A DNA stretch of 64,000 nucleotides from Roseicyclus sp. (GCF_018402035.1 NZ_JAGYJN010000004.1:124001-188000); one strand, 5' to 3'; shown: positions 53,130-63,047, counted from the stretch's first letter. Numbers and translations: made by a program. The notes: generated by a model from the letters alone, not told the origin.

Positions 53130-53342
53130 TCATGACTTGCGCTCCTCAAGCTCGGAATTGAACAGACGCAGCCGCGCGATCAGTTTTTCTTCGTTGATCA
53201 CGCTGCCCCAGCTTTCAAAGAGAAAGGACAGGAATTCGCCATCATCCAAGCCCGCCTCTTGCGACAGCGCGCGCAGCTTGCGGTAGCCATCCTCGCTCAT
53301 CGCGATATTGGGGCGGCGGGTCAAGCGAAGGCGTTTGGGCAT
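53130..53342 (-). CDS. Small hypothetical protein, 70 residues
   Basis: A 70-residue basic, helical protein (PKRLRLTRRPNIAMSEDGYR, LDDGEFLSFLFESWGSVIN, KLIARLRLFNSELEERKS). It lies 30 bp after the acyl-CoA dehydrogenase stop, on the same strand, so it is probably cotranscribed. The basic N-terminal end followed by acidic helices resembles small DNA- or protein-binding adaptors, but I recognise no family. A Met at 53342 is preceded by AAAGGG. Confidence 0.6.
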   Translation of the reverse strand: MPKRLRLTRRPNIAMSEDGYRKLRALSQEAGLDDGEFLSFLFESWGSVINEEKLIARLRLFNSELEERKS

Positions 53343-53372
53343 GGGCTTTTCCCTTTATGACGCGGTGTCGCC

Positions 53373-55148
53373 TCAGAAATTCGCAGCCTCAAGCGCCATG
53401 ACCGCCCCCGCCCCCGCTTGGATACGCGCAAGATGGGTGGCGGTCATCGGCAATTGACGGGTCATATAGAACCGCGCCGTGACCAGCTTGGTTTGGTGAA
53501 ACACCGGATCATCCGTGCCTGCGGCCAGCGCCGCGTTTGATGCGCGCGCCATCTTGGCCCACATCAGCCCAAGGCAGACATGACCGAACAGATGCATGAA
53601 GTCATAGCTGCCCGCGAGTGCCGCATTGGGGTTTTTCATCCCCTCGGCCATGAAATACATCGCCGCAGTTTGCAGATCCTTGGAGGCGCGCTTGAGCGGC
53701 TCGATGAACTCGGCCATGCCTTCGGTCTCGGCGTTTTCCTTGCAGAAGGCTTTGACCAGATCGAAAAAGGCCATCACATGCTTGCCGCCATCTTGGGCCA
53801 GCTTGCGGCCCACAAGGTCAAGCGCTTGCACACCATTGGCACCTTCGTAGATCATCGCGATCCGGGCATCGCGGGCGAATTGGGACATGCCCCATTCCTC
53901 GATATAGCCATGCCCGCCATAGATCTGTTGGGCCTGCACCGTCATGTCAAAGCCCTTGTCGGTCAAAAAGCCCTTGATCACCGGCGTCATCAGCGAGATC
54001 AGCCCGTCGGCATCGGCGTCGCCCTTGCGATGGGCCGCATCGATCAGCGTGGCGCCCCACAGCAAGAAGGCGCGCGCCCCTTCGGCAAAGCTTTTCTGTT
54101 CCATCAGGTTGCGGCGGATATCGGGATGCACGATCAACGGGTCGGCGGGGCCATCGGGGTTTTTCACGCCTGTCACATCGCGCCCTTGCAGCCGGTCCTT
54201 GGCATAGGCAAGCGCATTTTGAAACGCGATCTCGGCCTGTGCGAGGCCTTGCATCCCCACGCCCAACCGCGCCTCGTTCATCATGGTGAACATGGCGCGC
54301 ATGCCCTTGTGTTCTTCGCCCAAAAGATAGCCGGTCGCGCCATCGTAATTCATCACGCAGGTGGCATTGCCGTGGATGCCCATCTTTTCTTCGATCTTGC
54401 CGCATGACACGGCGTTGCGCGCGCCAAGGCTGCCGTCGTCATTCACCAAGACTTTTGGCACGATGAAAAGCGAGACACCCTTGATGCCCTCTGGCCCGCC
54501 GGGGATCTTGGCCAAGACCAGATGTACGATATTCTCGGCCATGTCGTGTTCACCGGCCGAGATAAAGATCTTTTGGCCCGTCACCTTATAGCTGCCATCG
54601 GCTTGCGGCTCGGCGCGGGTGCGCATCAGCCCCAGATCGGTGCCGCAATGCGGCTCGGTCAGGTTCATGGTGCCGGTCCAGTCGCAGGCGACCATTTTCG
54701 GCAGATAGGTGGCCTTTTGATCCGCAGTGCCATGGGCCAAGATCGTCGAGGCCGCGCCGTGGGTCAGACCTTGATACATGGTAAACGCTTGGTTTGCAGA
54801 GGAAAAATACTCACCCACCGCTGTGCCCATCACATAAGGCAGGCCTTGGCCGCCGAATTCCTCGGGCATATCGATGCCGGGCCAGCCGCCCGCCTGCATC
54901 TGGGCAAAGGCATCCTTGAAGCCGGGCGGCGTATAGACCACGCCATTTTCCATTTTGCAGCCCACCGTATCGCCCACCGGGTTGAGGGGCGAAAGCACCT
55001 CGGTCGCGATCTTGCCTGCCTCATCCAAGATGGCGGCGGTGAAATCACGGTCCAGATCACCATAGCCGGGAATATCGCTTGCGGCGATGTTGAGCACATC
55101 GTGCAGCACATATTGCATGTCTTTGCTGGGGGCGGTGTAGCTGGGCAT
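53373..55148 (-). CDS. Acyl-CoA dehydrogenase with extended C-terminal domain
   Basis: A 591-residue flavin-dependent acyl-CoA dehydrogenase of the FadE/DmdC-like group. It has [30 protein letters not shown], the catalytic-Glu region [16 protein letters not shown] and the C-terminal DUF-type helical extension (residues 460-591) that marks this branch. It opens double bonds in acyl-CoAs for the fadJ/fadA step; similarity to the 3-methylmercaptopropionyl-CoA dehydrogenase is also strong, so the substrate stays open. Start Met 55148. merR lies 31 bp upstream and probably controls it. Confidence 0.9.
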   Translation of the reverse strand: MPSYTAPSKDMQYVLHDVLNIAASDIPGYGDLDRDFTAAILDEAGKIATEVLSPLNPVGDTVGCKMENGVVYTPPGFKDAFAQMQAGGWPGIDMPEEFGGQGLPYVMGTAVGEYFSSANQAFTMYQGLTHGAASTILAHGTADQKATYLPKMVACDWTGTMNLTEPHCGTDLGLMRTRAEPQADGSYKVTGQKIFISAGEHDMAENIVHLVLAKIPGGPEGIKGVSLFIVPKVLVNDDGSLGARNAVSCGKIEEKMGIHGNATCVMNYDGATGYLLGEEHKGMRAMFTMMNEARLGVGMQGLAQAEIAFQNALAYAKDRLQGRDVTGVKNPDGPADPLIVHPDIRRNLMEQKSFAEGARAFLLWGATLIDAAHRKGDADADGLISLMTPVIKGFLTDKGFDMTVQAQQIYGGHGYIEEWGMSQFARDARIAMIYEGANGVQALDLVGRKLAQDGGKHVMAFFDLVKAFCKENAETEGMAEFIEPLKRASKDLQTAAMYFMAEGMKNPNAALAGSYDFMHLFGHVCLGLMWAKMARASNAALAAGTDDPVFHQTKLVTARFYMTRQLPMTATHLARIQAGAGAVMALEAANF

Positions 55149-55179
55149 AAAGATGGCTCCCGATGATTGCTGGGTGCGG

Positions 55180-55605
55180 TTACTGGGCGGCGCGTTGCGG
55201 AATGCCGACGGTGGCCAGCATCTCTTCCACAAGCCCCATTTGCGATTTCAGATCGTAGATCGCGACATCAAGCTCGGCGCGCTGGCGCTCCATGTCTTGC
55301 AGGCGGTCGCGCGCGATATCGAGCGTGCGGCTGAGCTGTGTCGCTTGCTGGTCGCCCACATAGTAAAGGTCGAGAAGCTGTCGGATCTCCTCAAGGCTGA
55401 AGCCAAAGCGCTTGCCGCGCAAGATCAGCTTGAGCCGGGCGCGGTCGCGCCGGGAAAACAACCGCTTTTGGCCCATACGCGCGGGGAACAGCAGCTCTTT
55501 TTGCTCGTAAAAGCGCAATGTGCGCGGTGTCACCGCGAAAGCATCGCACATCTCGCGTATCGTCATTACATCTGCGGTCATATCTGGATCGTCCATGTCA
55601 AACAT
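55180..55605 (-). CDS. MerR-family regulator of the beta-oxidation operon
   Basis: A 141-residue MerR protein. The winged-helix motif is [20 protein letters not shown] and the dimerisation coiled coil is at residues 85-130. It lacks metal-sensing Cys pairs, so the ligand is more likely an acyl-CoA or a related metabolite, as in LiuR-type regulators of branched-chain or fatty acid catabolism. It opens the operon with the acyl-CoA dehydrogenase 31 bp downstream. The palindrome TGACGT-N7-ACGTCA lies at 55664-55682, with further TGACG copies around it, as a likely operator. The 212-bp spacer 55606-55817 is otherwise empty. Confidence 0.87.
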   Translation of the reverse strand: MFDMDDPDMTADVMTIREMCDAFAVTPRTLRFYEQKELLFPARMGQKRLFSRRDRARLKLILRGKRFGFSLEEIRQLLDLYYVGDQQATQLSRTLDIARDRLQDMERQRAELDVAIYDLKSQMGLVEEMLATVGIPQRAAQ

Positions 55606-55663
55606 CGTTGATCAGCCGCCCTTTCACATGAGTCGGCACAAGGATTACACGATAGCATGACGT

Positions 55664-55682
55664 TGACGTAAAGGCGACGTCA
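55664..55682. promoter_or_regulatory. MerR-type operator palindrome
   Basis: TGACGT (55664-55669), seven bases, ACGTCA (55677-55682): a 19-bp perfect inverted repeat, the size typical for MerR sites between -35 and -10. It is 59 bp before the merR start and also faces the divergent glycosyltransferase gene. Confidence 0.6.
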
Positions 55683-55817
55683 CGTAACTTTGATCGATGA
55701 CGGTGCGTCAATCATGACAACCCGCAGATCAGCGCGCTTGCCCTTGGTGGCGGCATGGGCAAAGTGGTGACAAGAGTATTGGTTCTGCGGTTTCTTTTGT
55801 TGTGTGTAGGCTAGACG

Positions 55818-57041
55818 ATGCTAGCGCGTATCCTTAAGGGGCTTGGCCTTGGCAACCCTCAGGGAACGCGTTTCCTTGAAAAGGGGCCGTATCTTTGGCC
55901 GATCAATCTGCTGCGTCGGCGTCTTGGCCTTGCCCCCAATCCTTACAACAGCGCAGGGCTTATATTAAATGATCTGCGTCCCTTTGAAGATGTAGGCTTT
56001 CTAGCAGACTTGCAGGAAGCGGATCTGGCTCAAGGTGGTATCTCCGCACCGATTGCCCAACCTCCAGATTGGCCAAAGCTTGATCTGGCACGAATACGTG
56101 TTGGTTCAGGCAACAGCCTACCGGGACTTGCAAAAAACGTGGTGCCGCCGCCAATCTGTTTGATTACCTATCGGAATGTGTACTTTGCCCACCGTGGGGA
56201 CAGGTTCTGCATCTTGAATGACGCTTTTGTTGACGCCAACGCCACAGCGCTTCCCTCGTACAGGTGTTTGATGGACCTTCGGAGGAATTCTGCGCTCCGC
56301 GTCGCTCGTTTGATTTACTGCGGCAATCAGCATTCCCCGGACAATCCTGCGCATTTTCTAGGGGATCATTTGAGCACGGCTATATTGCTGCTTGATGCCG
56401 GGTTCAGTCCGTCTGAGATTTTTCTGCCTGCAACCCGTGCTCCGGTGAATCAAACGCTCCAACAAGCGATTAATCCTAACCTTATGACGGTTTACCCGGA
56501 TCAGCTTTATTTCACGGAAGAATTGTGTTTGCCGACGAGCATTACCTTACCCACATTTAAGCATCACCCATTCCACGTTGCCGATCCTTCAGTCCTTGCG
56601 GCATTTGCCAACGCATCCGTCGGAGCCTCACGTGGAACGGCTGACCGTGGACACTTGATCTATCTTGCACGCAGGAAGACGGCACGCCGCCGTTTGGAGA
56701 ACGAAAGCCAACTGATCGAGTGCCTAGAAGCAAATGGCTTCGCGGCGATCGACATGGAGGATTTGTCAGGCCCGGCGCAGTTGGCCGCAATGCGTGCAGC
56801 TAAGGTTATCATTGCACCCCACGGGGGGGCTTTGGCAAATTTGGTGGCGGCGCGTCCCGATGCCTCAATCGTTGAACTCTTTCACCCCAATAAAGGTACT
56901 CTCGCTTTTGCTGTGGTCGCGGCGCGTTTAGGGTTGAATTACCAATCCGTTGTCGGAAAAGCCTGTGATGGGGATCGCTGGTCCGTGGATATTGACGCCG
57001 TCACGCAGGAGGTTGCGAGTTTGACCGGAGGTCGTCCTTAG
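55818..57041 (+). CDS. Family 61 glycosyltransferase (DUF563 type)
   Basis: A 407-residue glycosyltransferase with the family-61 segment APHGGALANLVAARPDASIV (near residue 333), preceded by ARRKTARRRLENESQLIECL, and NPAHFLGDHLSTAILLLDAG earlier. These enzymes build surface polysaccharide or lipopolysaccharide. The gene has a clearly lower GC content than its surroundings (25 of 60 bases G+C at 56461-56520), and is the only one like that in the window. It sits between two paralogous merR genes and overlaps the second by four bases. This suggests insertion from elsewhere. No other polysaccharide gene is adjacent. Confidence 0.85.
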   Translation: MLARILKGLGLGNPQGTRFLEKGPYLWPINLLRRRLGLAPNPYNSAGLILNDLRPFEDVGFLADLQEADLAQGGISAPIAQPPDWPKLDLARIRVGSGNSLPGLAKNVVPPPICLITYRNVYFAHRGDRFCILNDAFVDANATALPSYRCLMDLRRNSALRVARLIYCGNQHSPDNPAHFLGDHLSTAILLLDAGFSPSEIFLPATRAPVNQTLQQAINPNLMTVYPDQLYFTEELCLPTSITLPTFKHHPFHVADPSVLAAFANASVGASRGTADRGHLIYLARRKTARRRLENESQLIECLEANGFAAIDMEDLSGPAQLAAMRAAKVIIAPHGGALANLVAARPDASIVELFHPNKGTLAFAVVAARLGLNYQSVVGKACDGDRWSVDIDAVTQEVASLTGGRP

Positions 57042-57400
57042 ACGCGCGCCGTCACATCCCGCAGGTCGCGTAGCTCGGCGATGATCTCGTCCAATTCGCG
57101 GCGGCGTTTGGCCAGTTCGGCCAGTTGTGCATCGGCGAGCGCCAGCCATGTCTGGCGTTGCAAGTCGCCTTGCGGGTCGGCCCCATACATGGCCAGCCAT
57201 TGGCGGATTTGTTCCAGCGAAAAGCCAAAGCGCCGCCCGCGCATGATCAGCGTCATCCGCGCCACTTCGCGCGCGCCATAGAACCGCGCGCGCCCCTCGC
57301 GTTGGGGAAAGAGCAATTCGATATATTCGTAATGGCGCAAGGTGCGCGGTGTGACGTCGAAGCGGGCACACATCTGTTTGAAACTCAGCCGCTCTGTCAT
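57038..57400 (-). CDS. MerR-family regulator, second paralogue
   Basis: A 120-residue MerR protein that aligns closely with the one at 55180: SFKQMCARFDVTPRTLRHYE, then FYGAREVARMTLIMRGRRFG and FSLEQIRQWLAMYGADPQGD. It also lacks Cys for metal binding. The two paralogues face the same way, with the low-GC glycosyltransferase between them. Upstream I see only weak ACGC...GCGT symmetry, not a firm operator. Downstream, convergent overlap with the glycosyltransferase by 4 bp. Confidence 0.86.
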   Translation of the reverse strand: MTERLSFKQMCARFDVTPRTLRHYEYIELLFPQREGRARFYGAREVARMTLIMRGRRFGFSLEQIRQWLAMYGADPQGDLQRQTWLALADAQLAELAKRRRELDEIIAELRDLRDVTARV

Positions 57401-57563
57401 AAGCGATACCCCCTAACACGCTGGCCAACACAGATCGGCCCATACATATACGCACCTGCGCGTCAGCATAGAAAATCGCGATGCGTCGCGAAAGCCCCAC
57501 ATCCCCTTGCGCCGCGCGCTCAGCCGGGGGAGATTGCCCCCACAGCATCAGACGGGACAGGTG

Positions 57564-58019
57564 ATGGATCAATCAAGCGCGGACAAGGCGCGCATTGCGC
57601 GCCAATTCATCGAAGCGATCCCGTTTTCGCGCGCCTTGCAGATGCGCCTCGAAGAGATCGGCGAAGGTGTGGCCGTCATTTCCATGCCATGGTCCGAGAT
57701 GATCGTGGGTTATCCGACATTGGGCGTGGTGCATGGTGGTGCTGTCTCGGCCTTGATGGATACATGCGGGGGCGCGGCAGTGATGAGCCATCCACAGGCG
57801 CTGGCCGGCACCGCAACGATTGATTTGCGCATCGATTACATGCGCGCGGCCACCAGCGGTCAGCGCATCACCGCGCGGGCGGAATGCTATCACCTGACCC
57901 GCTCGGTGGCTTTCGTCCGCGCCGAGGCATGGGATGAGGATCGCACCCGCCCCGTGGCTGCCGCAACCGGGGCCTTTACGGTCGAGCGGATCACCCCGCG
58001 TGATGGGGGCAAATCATGA
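57564..58019 (+). CDS. PaaI-family hotdog-fold thioesterase, first
   Basis: A 151-residue hotdog thioesterase. The family segment TLGVVHGGAVSALMDTCGGAA near residues 52-72 holds the HGG loop with an Asp acting on water, followed by TIDLRIDYMRAA. It should hydrolyse acyl-CoA thioesters, probably of hydroxyaryl or short-chain acids. Start Met 57564 is preceded by ACAGGTG; an upstream Met gives a non-conserved tail. The ATGA overlap couples it to a second PaaI-type gene. Confidence 0.88.
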   Translation: MDQSSADKARIARQFIEAIPFSRALQMRLEEIGEGVAVISMPWSEMIVGYPTLGVVHGGAVSALMDTCGGAAVMSHPQALAGTATIDLRIDYMRAATSGQRITARAECYHLTRSVAFVRAEAWDEDRTRPVAAATGAFTVERITPRDGGKS

Positions 58020-58528
58020 GATCACCCCGCCTGCCCGAACCCGTCGCCTTGATCAAGCAACGCCGCGACAGCACCTTGGCAGCCCTTGTGGGAGCAGTGC
58101 CTTATATCGGCTTTCTGGGCGTCAAGTTCGACCGGCGCGGCGATGAACTGACCGCCGTTCTGGGCTATGATGACAAGCTAATCGGCAACCCGCTGGTGCC
58201 CGCGCTGCATGGGGGGGCCATCGCCTCGTTTCTCGAGGTCACGGCGATCATGGAATTGTCGTTCAACATGCTCTGGGACGATGTAGAGCAGGGCCGGATC
58301 GATGCCGAGAACCTTGGCCCCGCAACCCTGCCGCGCCTGCCCAAGACGATTGATTTCACGGTCGATTACCTGCGCAGCGGCCTGCCGCGCGATGCCTATG
58401 CGCGGGCGCGGGTGAACCGACAGGGGCGGCGCTATGCCTCGGTGCATGTCGAGGCGTGGCAAGATCATCGCCAAAAGCTTTTTGCGCAAGCCACGGGCCA
58501 TTTCCTGATGCCACCGCGCGATGGCTGA
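58016..58528 (+). CDS. PaaI-family hotdog-fold thioesterase, second
   Basis: A 170-residue hotdog protein. It has PLVPALHGGAIASFLEVTAI with the HGG loop, and TIDFTVDYLRSGLPRDAYAR, similar to but diverged from its neighbour. Two adjacent PaaI-type genes suggest a heteromeric or divergent-substrate pair. It overlaps both neighbours: 4 bp with the first thioesterase gene and 8 bp with the MATE gene. Confidence 0.85.
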   Translation: MRSPRLPEPVALIKQRRDSTLAALVGAVPYIGFLGVKFDRRGDELTAVLGYDDKLIGNPLVPALHGGAIASFLEVTAIMELSFNMLWDDVEQGRIDAENLGPATLPRLPKTIDFTVDYLRSGLPRDAYARARVNRQGRRYASVHVEAWQDHRQKLFAQATGHFLMPPRDG

Positions 58529-59918
58529 TGCGGGCGATCAAGGCCGGCTGACCCATGGCCGGGTGTTGCGCATCGCCCTGCCCGTCGTGGTCTCGAATGC
58601 GACCGTGCCGCTTTTGGGATTGGTCGATACGGGTGTCGTGGGCCAGCTGGGCGATCCCGCACCGATTGGGGCCGTGGGTCTGGGCGCGGTGATTTTGACC
58701 TCGATCTACTGGGTTTTCGGCTTTCTGCGGATGGGCACGGTGGGTCTGGCAGCTCAGGCCATCGGGGCAGGCGACCGGGCCGAGGTGGCGGCCCTTCTCA
58801 GCCGGGTATTGATCATCGGCGGCGGGGCAGGGATTGCGCTGATCGCGCTACAATGGCCGATCATCGCGCTGGCCTTGTGGATATCGCCTGCCTCATCGGC
58901 GGTTGAGGGGTTGGTGATCGCCTATCTCGGCATCCGGATCTTTTCGGCACCAGCCGCGATCGCGGGCTATGGCATCACCGGCTGGCTGATCGCGCAAGAA
59001 CGCACAGGCGCGGTCCTCGCTTTGCAGCTATGGCAAAACGGCCTCAATATCGCGCTCTCGGCGTGGTTCGTGCTGGGGCTGGGGCTGGGCGTGCCGGGGG
59101 TGGCGCTGGCCACGCTGATCGCGGAATGGGCGGGGCTGGCGCTTGGCCTATGGCTGTGCCGGGGGGCGTTCAAACTGCCCGCTTGGCGCGATTGGCCGCG
59201 CGTTTTCGACCGGGCGCGTCTGTTGCACATGGCGCGGGTCAATGGCGATATCTTGATCCGCTCGGTTTTGTTGATGCTGGGGTTTTCGTCATTTCTGATG
59301 CTGGCCTCTGATTTCGGGGATGTGCCGCTTGCGGCCAATCAGGTCTTGATTCAGTTCGTCTATGTCACGGCCTATGCCATGGACGGCTTCGCCTTTGCCG
59401 CCGAGGCGCTGGTGGGGCGCGCCATGGGCGCGCGTGACCGCGCGCGGCTGAGGCGTGCCGCGATTTTGACGAGTGTCTGGGGGCTGGTCGTTTGTGGAGT
59501 GATGGCCGGTGTTTTTGCGATCTGGGGCGGGGCATTGATCGATCTGATGACCACGGCACCAGATGTGCGATTGGCTGCGCGCGCGTTTCTGCCTTGGATC
59601 ATCGCGGGCGTATTGATCGGCTGGGCCTCATGGATGCTGGACGGGATTTTCATCGGGGCCACGCGCACGGGCGATATGCGCAACATGATGGCCGTCAGTT
59701 TCGCAGGCTATGTGGTGTTGGTGCTGCTGCTAGTGCCGCTCTGGGGAAATCACGGGCTATGGGCGGCGCTGGTGGGGTTTTTCGCACTGCGCGGGGTGAC
59801 GCTTGCGCTTTGCTACCCGGCCTTGGAACGCAGCGCGGGTGAGGATGCGATTGTTCGGACGAACAATCGCATCTCGCGAATTTTCGTACGAAAATTCGGT
59901 GTCAAACCCAATCGCTGA
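58521..59918 (+). CDS. MATE-family multidrug/toxin efflux transporter
   Basis: A 465-residue inner-membrane exporter with twelve hydrophobic spans arranged in two halves: [20 protein letters not shown] opens the first and [20 protein letters not shown] the second. Members exchange Na+ or H+ for cationic compounds. Its ATG lies within the end of the second thioesterase gene, so it is coupled. The C-terminal codons are formed by two perfect palindromes (59844-59898), and the end overlaps pyrD by 17 bp; the last 20 residues may therefore be variable. Confidence 0.9.
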   Translation: MADAGDQGRLTHGRVLRIALPVVVSNATVPLLGLVDTGVVGQLGDPAPIGAVGLGAVILTSIYWVFGFLRMGTVGLAAQAIGAGDRAEVAALLSRVLIIGGGAGIALIALQWPIIALALWISPASSAVEGLVIAYLGIRIFSAPAAIAGYGITGWLIAQERTGAVLALQLWQNGLNIALSAWFVLGLGLGVPGVALATLIAEWAGLALGLWLCRGAFKLPAWRDWPRVFDRARLLHMARVNGDILIRSVLLMLGFSSFLMLASDFGDVPLAANQVLIQFVYVTAYAMDGFAFAAEALVGRAMGARDRARLRRAAILTSVWGLVVCGVMAGVFAIWGGALIDLMTTAPDVRLAARAFLPWIIAGVLIGWASWMLDGIFIGATRTGDMRNMMAVSFAGYVVLVLLLVPLWGNHGLWAALVGFFALRGVTLALCYPALERSAGEDAIVRTNNRISRIFVRKFGVKPNR

Positions 59919-59923
59919 CACCG
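59844..59923. terminator. Three successive inverted repeats at the MATE/pyrD junction
   Basis: GATGCGATTGTTCG (59844-59857) pairs with CGAACAATCGCATC (59860-59873); CGAATTTTCGTACGAAAATT-CG (59877-59898) is a perfect 22-bp palindrome; CGGTGTCA (59897-59904) pairs with TGACACCG (59916-59923). They lie within the coding ends of MATE and pyrD and could terminate both. Confidence 0.65.
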
Positions 59924-60957
59924 GTTCCGGTGATTTCGGAGATATTGGCGATCCCTTCGGCGCGCGCGCGCGCGGCAAGCCCCTCGGCGATGCGCGCGGC
60001 AAGCGAAATGCCGCCATAGACAAGCCCGCTATAAAGCTGCACCGCGCTGGCACCTGCGCGCAGTTTTTCCCAAGCTTGATCCGCAGTTGCCACCCCGCCC
60101 ACACCGATCAGCGGCATGGTGCCGCCGGTCAGCTGGTAAAGCCGCGCCAGCACCCGCGTCGATTTCGCAAAAAGTGGCGCGCCCGATAGCCCGCCCGCCT
60201 CGCCACGGTGTTGGCTTGCCAGCCCCTCGCGCGCGAGCGTTGTGTTGGTGGCGATCACGCCCGCGATACCCGTGACTTGCGCCACCTCGGCAATCTCGGC
60301 CAAGGCGTCGGCCTCCAGATCGGGGGCGATCTTGAGAAAGATCGGGATCGGGCGGGCCAGATCCGCGCGGGTGGCCATCACGCCGTCGAGCAAGCCTTGC
60401 AAGGCCGCGCGCCCCTGCAATTCGCGCAGCCGTTCAGTGTTGGGCGAGGAGACATTGACCGTGGCGAAATCGACAAAGGCACCGCAGCGCGCCAAGACAG
60501 TTGCGAAATCGGCGGCGCGGTCGGTGCTATCCTTGTTGGCCCCGAGATTGAGGCCGATGGGCACAGCCGCAGGATAGGCGGCGCCAAGGCGCGTGGCGAT
60601 CGCCTCCATGCCGTCGTTGTTGAAGCCAAAGCGGTTGATCACCGCGCGATCCTCGGACAGGCGGAAAAGCCGTGGCTTGGGATTGCCGGGCTGGGCGCGG
60701 GGCGTGGCGGCGCCCAGTTCGAGAAAGCCAAAACCCGCACGCGCAAGCGGCGTCACGGCTTCGGCATTCTTGTCGAAACCCGCAGCCAGCCCCACTGGGT
60801 TGGGCAGGCTGAGCCCCGCCAGATCCACACGCAAGATATCCGCGCTCACAGCCCCCGGCGCTGGCACCAGCCCGGCCTTCAGCGCCGCGATGGCCAGCCC
60901 ATGCGCGCGTTCAGGGTCAAGCCGGTGCATCACCGCAAGGCCAAGGCGTTCCAACAT
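59902..60957 (-). CDS. pyrD: Dihydroorotate dehydrogenase (class 2)
   Basis: Oxidises dihydroorotate to orotate in pyrimidine synthesis, using FMN and the quinone pool at the membrane. The 351-residue protein has [52 protein letters not shown] and [20 protein letters not shown]. The N-terminal helix ([20 protein letters not shown]) is the class-2 membrane-associating part, and its Met at 60957 is my chosen start, because that matches the E. coli protein length; a Met at 60981 would add 8 residues. It follows the DUF952 gene with almost no gap. Confidence 0.94.
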   Translation of the reverse strand: MLERLGLAVMHRLDPERAHGLAIAALKAGLVPAPGAVSADILRVDLAGLSLPNPVGLAAGFDKNAEAVTPLARAGFGFLELGAATPRAQPGNPKPRLFRLSEDRAVINRFGFNNDGMEAIATRLGAAYPAAVPIGLNLGANKDSTDRAADFATVLARCGAFVDFATVNVSSPNTERLRELQGRAALQGLLDGVMATRADLARPIPIFLKIAPDLEADALAEIAEVAQVTGIAGVIATNTTLAREGLASQHRGEAGGLSGAPLFAKSTRVLARLYQLTGGTMPLIGVGGVATADQAWEKLRAGASAVQLYSGLVYGGISLAARIAEGLAARARAEGIANISEITGTGVSDWV

Positions 60958-60958
60958 C

Positions 60959-61294
60959 TCAGCCCATCTCCGGAAAGACATGCGCGCCCGCGACCAGCGG
61001 CAAGGGGGCGTGCCAGATCACATCGGCCAGCCGCAATGGCCCGTAAAGATGGGGAAATAGCGCGCCACCGCGCGATGGCTCCCATATCAAAGCGGGGCCA
61101 AGGCTATCGGCCTCAAATGCCGCAAGGATCAGCCCCTCGACGCCTGCGAAATGGCGCGCGGCCGTTTCGGCGGCCTGCGCGGCGGTCGAGAAATGGATGA
61201 AGCCATCAGCGACATCGACAGGCGCGCCCATGGTCTGGCCTGCGGCGGCAAGCGCCTCCCACTCTGGTGCGCGAAGAATCTTATAAATGCGCAT
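60959..61294 (-). CDS. DUF952 domain protein
   Basis: A 111-residue protein with the DUF952 core: [40 protein letters not shown] and [12 protein letters not shown]. Members are small and often found beside pyrD in alphaproteobacteria, but no biochemical role is known. The stop is one base from the chosen pyrD start, so the two are cotranscribed. Start ATG 61294. Confidence 0.86.
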   Translation of the reverse strand: MRIYKILRAPEWEALAAAGQTMGAPVDVADGFIHFSTAAQAAETAARHFAGVEGLILAAFEADSLGPALIWEPSRGGALFPHLYGPLRLADVIWHAPLPLVAGAHVFPEMG

Positions 61295-61330
61295 GCCGCC
61301 CCCTTTGGCCTGACAATGTCATGTCGCCAC

Positions 61331-61348
61331 CTGTTATGCCGGTGTCAT
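61331..61348 (+). promoter_or_regulatory. Candidate Pho box upstream of the 5'-nucleotidase
   Basis: CTGTTAT (61331-61337), GCCG, GTGTCAT (61342-61348): two good PhoB half-sites with the 11-bp period, 68 bp before the start codon. A possible -10 TTTACC lies at 61357-61362. The gene product cleaves phosphate from nucleotides, which fits control by phosphate starvation. Confidence 0.55.
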
Positions 61349-61416
61349 GAAGCGGCTTTACCCAAAGGGCAAGGCCCGCCAATCTCGGGCCGGTAACAAT
61401 CAATCGGAGTCTTCCC

Positions 61417-63027
61417 ATGACCGCACGTATTCTGGGCACAACCGCGATCATCGCCGCGCTGTCCGCCTCTGCGCCGGCACATGCCGAAACGACACTGCAT
61501 ATCCTGCACATCAACGATCTGCACAGCCGTATCCAGCCGATTAACCGCTTCGATAGCACCTGCCCCGCCGAGGATGACGCGGCAGGGGAGTGTTTCGGCG
61601 GCGTGGCGCGGATCGCCACGGCGGTGGACAGCTTGCGCGGGCCGCTGGTTGCGGCAGGCGAGAATGTGATCGTTCTGGATGCGGGCGATCAGTATCAGGG
61701 CAGCTTGTTCTTCACCACCTATCGTGGTGCGGCGGCGGGCGAGTTCATGGAGGCCATCGGCTTTGACGCCATGGCGCTGGGCAATCACGAGTTCAACAAC
61801 GGCCCCGAGGGGCTTTTGCCGCTTCTGGATAAGGTGAGCTTTCCGGTCTTGTCGGGCAATCTCGATGTCACGGGCGACCCGACGCTGAACGGTCGGGTGC
61901 AAGATCATGTCGTTCTGGATGTCAACGGCATGCAGGTGGGCATCATCGCCGCGCTGACACGCGATACGCAGGAGATCTCATCGCCTGGCCCAAACGTGAT
62001 CTTCCAAGATGAGATCGACGCGCTTCAGGCCGATGTCGATGCGCTGACCGCGCAAGGTGTCGATAAGATCATCGCGCTGACCCATGTGGGCCTGCCCGCC
62101 GATATTCGCATCGCCGAGGCGGTGACGGGCATCGATGTGATCGTCGGTGGCCATTCCCATAGCTACCTCAGCCAGAACGACCCCCGCCGCGATGGGCCTT
62201 ATCCGTTGTGGATCAGCAATCCTGAGGGCGCGCTGGTGCCCATCGTGCAGGCCTATGCCTATTCCAAGTATCTTGGCCATCTTGAGGTCACTTTCGACGA
62301 TGCGGGCAATGTCGTTTATGCCGAGGGCAACACCATGCTTCTCGACGCCTCCGTCACGCCCGATGCGACGATTGCCGCGCGGGTGGCGGAACTCGCAGGC
62401 CCGATTGAGACCGCTATGGCCGAGATCGTGGGTGAGACCACCGGCTTTGTCGAAGGCGACCGCGCGGTCTGCCGCGTAACGGAATGTGCGATGGGCAATC
62501 TGGTCGCTGATGCCATGCTTGACCGCGTGCGCGACCAAGGTATTCAGATCGCGATTGCCAATGGCGGTGGCTTGCGCGCCTCCATCGATGCGGGCGAGGT
62601 GACGATGGGTGAAGTGTTCACCGTGCTGCCCTTCCAAAACACGCTTGCGACCTTTCAAATGACCGGTGCCGATGTGCTGGCCGCACTCGAAAATGGCGTC
62701 AGCGAAGTCGCCGAAGGGGCTGGGCGCTTCCCGCAGGTCGCGGGGCTGCGCTTTGTGTGGAACCCTGCCGCGGAACCCGGCGCGCGCATCGTCTCGGCCG
62801 AGGTGGACATGGGCGGCACTTGGTCCCCGCTCGACCCGGCGGCCGTTTACGGCGTGGTGTCCAACAACTTCATGCGTGGGGGCGGTGACGGCTACCGCGT
62901 TTTCGCCAATAACGCGCTGAACGCCTATGATTACGGCCCCGGTCTGGAAGAGGTCGCCGCCACCTACCTCAGCCAGAACAGCCCCTATACCCCCTATACG
63001 GATGGCCGGATTGCGACCGCCGAATAA
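61417..63027 (+). CDS. Periplasmic 5'-nucleotidase/UDP-sugar diphosphatase-type phosphoesterase
   Basis: A 536-residue secreted calcineurin-like nucleotidase similar to UshA. A signal peptide of about 23 residues precedes ETTLHILHINDLHSRI. Metal motifs are seen as LHINDLHS, VLDAGDQYQGS, ALGNHEFNNG, ALTHVG and GGHSH; the substrate-binding C-domain has IAIANGGGLRASIDAG and NNFMRGGGDGYRVF. It releases phosphate from extracellular nucleotides, so a candidate Pho box before it makes physiological sense. I chose ATG 61417 behind CGGAG. A strong terminator follows. Confidence 0.92.
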   Translation: MTARILGTTAIIAALSASAPAHAETTLHILHINDLHSRIQPINRFDSTCPAEDDAAGECFGGVARIATAVDSLRGPLVAAGENVIVLDAGDQYQGSLFFTTYRGAAAGEFMEAIGFDAMALGNHEFNNGPEGLLPLLDKVSFPVLSGNLDVTGDPTLNGRVQDHVVLDVNGMQVGIIAALTRDTQEISSPGPNVIFQDEIDALQADVDALTAQGVDKIIALTHVGLPADIRIAEAVTGIDVIVGGHSHSYLSQNDPRRDGPYPLWISNPEGALVPIVQAYAYSKYLGHLEVTFDDAGNVVYAEGNTMLLDASVTPDATIAARVAELAGPIETAMAEIVGETTGFVEGDRAVCRVTECAMGNLVADAMLDRVRDQGIQIAIANGGGLRASIDAGEVTMGEVFTVLPFQNTLATFQMTGADVLAALENGVSEVAEGAGRFPQVAGLRFVWNPAAEPGARIVSAEVDMGGTWSPLDPAAVYGVVSNNFMRGGGDGYRVFANNALNAYDYGPGLEEVAATYLSQNSPYTPYTDGRIATAE

Positions 63028-63047
63028 GGATCGCTGAAAAGCCTTTG

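Noticed and set aside
46012..55148. A DMSP-demethylation set (DmdB/DmdC)
   Set aside because: The acyl-CoA synthetase and the extended acyl-CoA dehydrogenase resemble DmdB and DmdC in size and type, but DmdA and DmdD are not in the window and both families are broad. I kept general names.
57401..57500. Operator for the second merR
   Set aside because: Only weak ACGC...GCGT symmetry is seen, unlike the clear 19-bp palindrome at 55664.
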